The notes beneath the pieces were generated by a model, which saw nothing but the letters and a program-made list of their open reading frames with translations, had not been told where the DNA came from and did not search any database. Source: an uncultured Neisseria sp. (GTDB taxonomy: Bacteria; Pseudomonadota; Gammaproteobacteria; Burkholderiales; Neisseriaceae). Taken from it: a DNA stretch of 27,362 nucleotides. Location: NCBI GenBank assembly GCA_947097615.1, contig CAMURX010000003.1:1-27362 (forward strand), in the 5' to 3' direction. Shown here in pieces: positions 24,661-27,362 of this stretch (position 1 is the stretch's first letter; each line of letters starts with the position of its first letter). Made by a program: the position numbers and the translations under genes.

Positions 24661-25680
24661 CTACTCAAACGCAGGGCGCCGCAAACCCAAAGTTGCCAAC
24701 TCCGCTTCCAGCCTTGCCCTGTCCCAGCCGTTGGAAACGGCCAGCGTCAGCAGGGCGGTGGCCGTTTCCAGATTGCAGCGGCCGCCCGATACCGCGCCCG
24801 AGCGCCGCAGCACCGCGCCCTGCGCGTACACCGCCGCCGCACGGCCGTGCGGCACCTGGCTGATGTTGAGCAGCAGGCCGCCGCGCTCCGTGTAGCCGCG
24901 CACGGCGTCGGCAAATTCCGCGTCGTCGGGTGCGTTGCCGTGGCCGTAGCTTTGCAGGATGGCGGCGCGGGCGGCGGTGCGGCGCAGGGTGTCGGCGGCC
25001 TGGCGCATGGCGAAACCGGGTATCAGCGTCAGGCAGGCGACTTCGGCCTGCGGGTCGATATTCAGGACTTCGAGGCCGTCTGAAAAAGCGTTTGCCGCGG
25101 CAGACGGGCTTTCAGACGGCCTGTTAAGCGTCAAGCGTCTGCGTTCTTCCGACCATGTGCCCAACACGCCGAAATGCGGGTTGGCGAAACCGTCGTCGCT
25201 TTCCGTGCTGCATTTGTTGCTGCCGATGGCGGGGAAGAGTTTGCCGTTGAAGGCGATGCACACCTGCGGCAGGCCGGTTTTGAGCGCGGCGGCGGCAGTG
25301 GCGAGGTTGCGCGGTGCGTCGCTACCTGCCGCGCCGAACGGCCGCTGCGCGCCGGTGAGGACGACGGGTTTGTCCAAGCCGCGCAGGGCGAGGGCAAGCA
25401 GCGCGGCGGTGTAGGCCAGCGTGTCCGTGCCGTGCAGCAGCAAAACGCCGTCGTAACGCGGGATGTTTTCCGCCAGTAGGGCGAGCCAGTCGCGCCAGTT
25501 TTGCAGGGACACGGCCGACGAATCGATCAGCGGCTCGCAGATGCGGCAGTCGAAGGAGAGGCCGTCTGAAAACGAGGGAAGGGCGTCGGCAAGCAGCGCG
25601 GCGTCGGGGCGCAGGCCGTCGGCGCCCGGGGTCATGCCGATCGTGCCGCCGGTGTAGAGGACGAAAATGCGTTTTTTCAT
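24661..25680 (-). CDS. ansA: Type I (cytoplasmic) L-asparaginase
   Basis: The 339-residue enzyme hydrolyses asparagine to aspartate and ammonia. Both catalytic motifs are present: YTGGTIGM (9-16, nucleophile Thr13) and LLHGTDTLAY (81-90, with Thr85, Asp86), plus the Lys in SNKCSTESDDGF. With no signal peptide it fits the cytoplasmic type I enzyme rather than the periplasmic type II. The ATG at 25680 has no strong ribosome site. Three DUS (25075-25084, 25111-25120, 25561-25570) are translated in frame as SDGL or PSES-type segments; one pair flanks residues about 188-202, in a loop, and looks like an insertion relative to the family. Confidence 0.92.
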   Translation of the reverse strand: MKKRIFVLYTGGTIGMTPGADGLRPDAALLADALPSFSDGLSFDCRICEPLIDSSAVSLQNWRDWLALLAENIPRYDGVLLLHGTDTLAYTAALLALALRGLDKPVVLTGAQRPFGAAGSDAPRNLATAAAALKTGLPQVCIAFNGKLFPAIGSNKCSTESDDGFANPHFGVLGTWSEERRRLTLNRPSESPSAAANAFSDGLEVLNIDPQAEVACLTLIPGFAMRQAADTLRRTAARAAILQSYGHGNAPDDAEFADAVRGYTERGGLLLNISQVPHGRAAAVYAQGAVLRRSGAVSGGRCNLETATALLTLAVSNGWDRARLEAELATLGLRRPAFE

Positions 25681-25687
25681 AGAATAG

Positions 25688-25810
25688 GTCGTCTGAAAAA
25701 AAGCGGATTATAAACACAAGACCGTCTGAACGGCTTTCGGGCGTTCAGACGGCCTGATTGTCGGCACGGCAGCGTTTTCAGACGGCCTCGGAAGGCGCAG
25801 GCCGTCTGAA
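25688..25810. repeat. Variant and perfect DUS hairpins in the ansA/rluA-family divergent region
   Basis: From left to right: variant GTCGTCTGAA (25688-25697), variant ACCGTCTGAA (25721-25730), inverted DUS (25744-25753), inverted DUS (25777-25786) and forward DUS (25801-25810). CCGTCTGAACG (25722-25732) pairs with 25742-25752, and 25777-25788 pairs with 25799-25810. Both hairpins lie between divergent promoters, so they are not placed as terminators of the flanking genes. Confidence 0.75.
25707..25712 (-). promoter_or_regulatory. ansA promoter -10 box
   Basis: On the minus strand a perfect TATAAT (25712-25707) is followed by CCGC and lies 26 bp before the ansA start codon. No clear -35 is seen. 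The predicted leader is under 20 nt and contains a variant DUS. Confidence 0.5.
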
Positions 25811-25815
25811 CGCGC

Positions 25816-25821
25816 TACAAT
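25816..25821 (+). promoter_or_regulatory. Promoter -10 of the rluA-family gene
   Basis: TACAAT lies 7 bp before the ATG at 25829 and is followed by CGCGGCC. The expected transcript start falls on or within a base or two of the start codon, suggesting a leaderless mRNA. No ribosome site could fit downstream of it. Confidence 0.5.
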
Positions 25822-25828
25822 CGCGGCC

Positions 25829-26752
25829 ATGAACACGCCCGCCGCCCTGCCGCCGATCGACGGCATCCGCCCCAGTTATCTGCATCTGCCTTGCGATCGC
25901 AGCCTGGCCGACGCACCGCTTGTCGATTACCTCTGCCGCCGTTTCCCTTATGTGCCGCGCGAAACCTGGCTGTCGCGGCTCGGGCAGGGCGGCATTTTCG
26001 ATGAAAACGGCCGCCCGCTGCCGCCCGACGCGCCCTTTGTCCCCGGCGCCACGCTCTATTACTACCGCGAAGCCATCGCCGAAGACGAGCCGCTTATTCC
26101 CTTTCGCGAAGAAATCCTGCACGTCGACGAGCATCTGATTGTCGTCGACAAGCCGCACTTCCTGCCCGTCGTGCCCGGCGGCCGCTTCCTGCGCGAAACC
26201 CTGCTCGCCCGCCTGCGCCTGCGTCCCGAATTGCACAACGGCAAGCCCGAAAATATCACGCCGCTGCACCGCCTCGACAAGGACACGGCGGGCATCGTCC
26301 TCTTCTGCCGCCGCCCCGAAAGCCGCCGCGCCTACCAAACCCTGTTTCAGGAACGCCGCGTCGGCAAAACCTATGAAGCTCTCGCCGCCGCCCGTTCCGA
26401 CCTGCATTTTCCGCTGCATCTGCACTCGCGTATCGAACGCGGCGACGCCTTCTTCCTGATGCGCGAAACCGCAGGCGCAGCCAACGCCCACACCGTTATC
26501 GAAGCCGCCGAAGCGGTTTCAGACGGCCTCTGCCGCTACCGCCTCAGCCCCGTCAGCGGCAAAAAACACCAGCTTCGCGTGCACATGGCAAGCCTCGGCA
26601 TCCCGATTCTGAACGACCCGCTCTATCCCAAGCCGCTGCCCGCTGACAGCACCGACTACGCCAAGCCGCTGAAACTCCTCGCCCGCGCCATTGAGTTTGC
26701 CGACCCGTTCAGCGGACAGGTGCGGCACTTTGAAAGCAGGCGGACATTATAG
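25829..26752 (+). CDS. RluA-family RNA pseudouridine synthase
   Basis: The 307-residue enzyme has the RluA-family catalytic motif LHRLDKDTAGIVLF with Asp150, preceded by ILHVDEHLIVVDKPHFLPVVP and followed by the C-terminal KKHQLRVHMASLGIPILNDP. It isomerises uridine to pseudouridine in rRNA or tRNA; which site is modified cannot be told from the sequence. An N-terminal domain of about 90 residues precedes the catalytic core and lacks a clear S4 signature. The ATG at 25829 is set by the frame and the very close -10 box. A DUS (26518-26527) is translated as VSDGL. Confidence 0.9.
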   Translation: MNTPAALPPIDGIRPSYLHLPCDRSLADAPLVDYLCRRFPYVPRETWLSRLGQGGIFDENGRPLPPDAPFVPGATLYYYREAIAEDEPLIPFREEILHVDEHLIVVDKPHFLPVVPGGRFLRETLLARLRLRPELHNGKPENITPLHRLDKDTAGIVLFCRRPESRRAYQTLFQERRVGKTYEALAAARSDLHFPLHLHSRIERGDAFFLMRETAGAANAHTVIEAAEAVSDGLCRYRLSPVSGKKHQLRVHMASLGIPILNDPLYPKPLPADSTDYAKPLKLLARAIEFADPFSGQVRHFESRRTL

Positions 26753-26790
26753 AAATGGCTGCCGCGCGGCTTGTCTGTTTGCTGCTTGCC

Positions 26791-26822
26791 AAAAAGCCGC
26801 CCCGTTGGCCGGAGCGGCTTTT
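26791..26822 (+). terminator. Terminator after the rluA-family gene
   Basis: AAAAGCCGC (26792-26800) pairs with GCGGCTTTT (26814-26822) around 13 bases that can pair further, and is followed by GTGTGTT. It lies 39 bp past the stop. Confidence 0.8.
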
Positions 26823-26860
26823 GTGTGTTCGCTTGGTGGAAACTGCGCTTTCAGACGGCC

Positions 26861-26890
26861 AAACAAAACCGCCCCAAGAAAGGGCGGTTT
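26861..26890 (-). terminator. Terminator of the 44-residue gene (minus strand)
   Basis: AAACCGCCC (26866-26874) pairs with GGGCGGTTT (26882-26890) around 7 bases. Read on the minus strand the stem is followed by a T-rich TGTTTGG. It lies 13 bp beyond the stop of the minus-strand small gene, which supports that gene being real. Confidence 0.8.
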
Positions 26891-26903
26891 GCGTGTCGGC
26901 GGT

Positions 26904-27038
26904 TTAGCGCTGTGCCGATTGCGTTGCTTTGGGCTGCAACAGATTGTCGGCGGTGAAAACGGAAGTGTCGGTATAGTGTTTGACAAAATACATGCCGCCG
27001 AAAACGGCTGCCGCGATCAAAAGGGTGCTGAATTTCAT
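26904..27038 (-). CDS. Small single-pass membrane or secreted protein, 44 residues
   Basis: This short frame encodes 44 residues starting MKFSTLLIAAAVFGGMYFVK. That is a hydrophobic N-terminal helix (about 4-18), then a polar tail (HYTDTSVFTADNLLQPK) ending SAQR. AAGGAGGACGCACC lies directly before the ATG at 27038, the strongest ribosome site in the window, and a terminator follows 13 bp after the stop. It could be a signal-anchored small inner-membrane protein; a signal peptidase site is not obvious (Gly-Gly at 14-15). There are no cysteines, so it is not a lipoprotein. I do not recognise it. It is monocistronic and convergent with the rluA-family gene. Confidence 0.75.
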   Translation of the reverse strand: MKFSTLLIAAAVFGGMYFVKHYTDTSVFTADNLLQPKATQSAQR

Positions 27039-27137
27039 GGTGCGTCCTCCTTGTTATGGTATCCGGCCGCTCGGCCGCTGTGGGAAGCGCGGATAATAGC
27101 GGGCGGCTTCGCCTTTACGAAACTTGAAAGACAGGTG
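27039..27137. promoter_or_regulatory. Upstream region of the 44-residue gene
   Basis: The 99 bp between the small gene and the IS end holds a possible minus-strand -10, TATTAT (27098-27093), and a GGCCGCTCGGCCGC direct/inverted repeat (27064-27077). No strong -35 is visible. Confidence 0.35.
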
Positions 27138-27311
27138 GAGACCTTTGCAAAATTTCTTTTCCTCCAACAGCCGAAACCCAAACACAGGTTTTCGGCTGTT
27201 TCCGCCCCCAATACCTCCTGATTTTACCCAAATACCCCCTTAATCCTCCCCGGACGCCCGATAATCAGGCATCCGGGCCGCCTTTTAGGCAGCAGCGGGC
27301 ACACTTAGCCT
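27138..27311 (-). mobile_element. IS1106-like (IS5 family) element, 3' end remnant
   Basis: The segment begins with the terminal inverted repeat GAGACCTTTGCAAAATT (27138-27154). It has an 11-bp hairpin (27166-27176 with 27190-27200) and then the non-coding tail and last codons of a minus-strand IS5-family transposase. From memory of Neisseria genomes, this matches the right end of IS1106-type elements. The copy is cut at 27311 by the end of another element. Confidence 0.75.
27285..27311 (-). pseudogene. C-terminal fragment of IS5-family transposase
   Basis: Only the last eight codons and the TAA stop remain in view, reading RLSVPAAA. In intact IS1106-type transposases the C-terminus reads NRLSAPAAA or close to it, from recollection. 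Reading upstream, the next codon would be Asn but is CTC from the terminal repeat of the neighbouring copy, so the frame is interrupted exactly at the junction. Confidence 0.65.
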
Positions 27312-27362
27312 GAGACCTTTGCAAAATTCCCCAAAATCCCCTAAATTCCCACCAAGACATTT
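27312..27362 (+). mobile_element. 5' end of a second IS1106-like (IS5 family) element, runs off the window
   Basis: GAGACCTTTGCAAAATT (27312-27328) repeats the terminal sequence at 27138 in the same orientation and is followed by the CCCC-rich leader CCCCAAAATCCCC. In Neisseria IS1106-type elements this leader precedes a plus-strand transposase gene beginning about 20-30 bp beyond the window edge. The transposase itself is not visible. Confidence 0.7.

Larger units (their letters stand above)
48..26859. repeat. Dispersed DNA uptake sequences (AG-DUS), about 57 perfect cores
   Basis: The GCCGTCTGAA core recurs about 26 times forward and 31 times inverted by eye, roughly one per 480 bp. Copies not itemised elsewhere include 1332-1341, 4009-4018, 4184-4193, 4631-4640, 7248-7257, 8018-8027, 8999-9008, 11497-11506, 13019-13028, 14657-14666, 17848-17857, 18931-18940, 20208-20217, 21691-21700, 26518-26527 and 26850-26859. 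In Neisseria the DUS is bound by the pilin ComP and favours uptake of kin DNA. The stretch 5009-13018 has only four. Confidence 0.9.

Noticed and set aside
1..27362. Defence system, prophage, toxin-antitoxin pair, tRNA or rRNA genes
   Set aside because: I looked on both strands and found no integrase, phage, nuclease-helicase or restriction motifs, no paired small toxin/antitoxin genes, and no tRNA or rRNA-like sequence.

Overview
The window is chromosomal DNA from a member of the Neisseriaceae, most likely a commensal Neisseria. The main evidence is the Neisseria DNA uptake sequence (DUS) core GCCGTCTGAA. I find about 57 perfect copies by eye on the two strands, very often as inverted pairs forming hairpins. 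Nearly all are preceded by AG (the AG-DUS dialect), not the AT typical of N. meningitidis and N. gonorrhoeae. The DNA looks GC-rich with GCC/GGC-biased codons (not counted). An NspA-type surface protein, a PilW lipoprotein, dRS3-like repeats and ends of an IS5-family (IS1106-like) element agree with this. The species cannot be fixed from the window.

Layout. 1-4224, minus strand: pta, an rraA-osmC pair and aroA, separated by DUS hairpins. 4291-7106, plus: cmk, rpsA and ihfB, a conserved proteobacterial order. 7263-8435: zapE. 8514-17179, plus: ndk, rlmN, pilW, rodZ, ispG, an unrecognised 127-residue gene, hisS, yfgM-like and der. This is the classical ndk/rlmN-to-der cluster known from Pseudomonas and E. 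coli, but without bamB, whose usual place between yfgM and der holds two DUS hairpins. 17180-17702: repeat-rich intergenic DNA. 17703-18845, minus: a class V aminotransferase. 19039-19614, plus: an nspA-like gene. 19773-21540, minus: hom with an overlapping small membrane-protein gene. 21633-24402, plus: an Mth938-like gene, nadK, erpA and a zinc-ribbon membrane protein gene. 24661-25680, minus: ansA, divergent from an rluA-family gene (25829-26752). 26904-27038, minus: a 44-codon gene with a very strong ribosome binding site. 27138-27362: the 3' end of one IS1106-like element, abutted by the 5' end of a second copy that runs off the window.

Functionally this is mostly core housekeeping: translation and ribosome biogenesis (rpsA, hisS, rlmN, der, the rluA-family gene), nucleotide supply (cmk, ndk), chromosome architecture (ihfB), cell shape and division (rodZ, zapE), pilus biogenesis (pilW), isoprenoid and aromatic precursor synthesis (ispG, aroA), acetate metabolism (pta), amino-acid metabolism (hom, ansA), NADP synthesis (nadK) and iron-sulfur delivery (erpA).

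I found no prophage, CRISPR array, toxin-antitoxin module or defence island, and nothing I would call a new multi-gene system. The points most worth a second look are four unrecognised genes (13117-13500, 19773-20237, 23728-24402, 26904-27038), the way DUS pairs are built into gene ends and terminators, the ndk promoter lying inside a terminator hairpin, the structured rpsA leader, and the IS-in-IS junction at the right edge.
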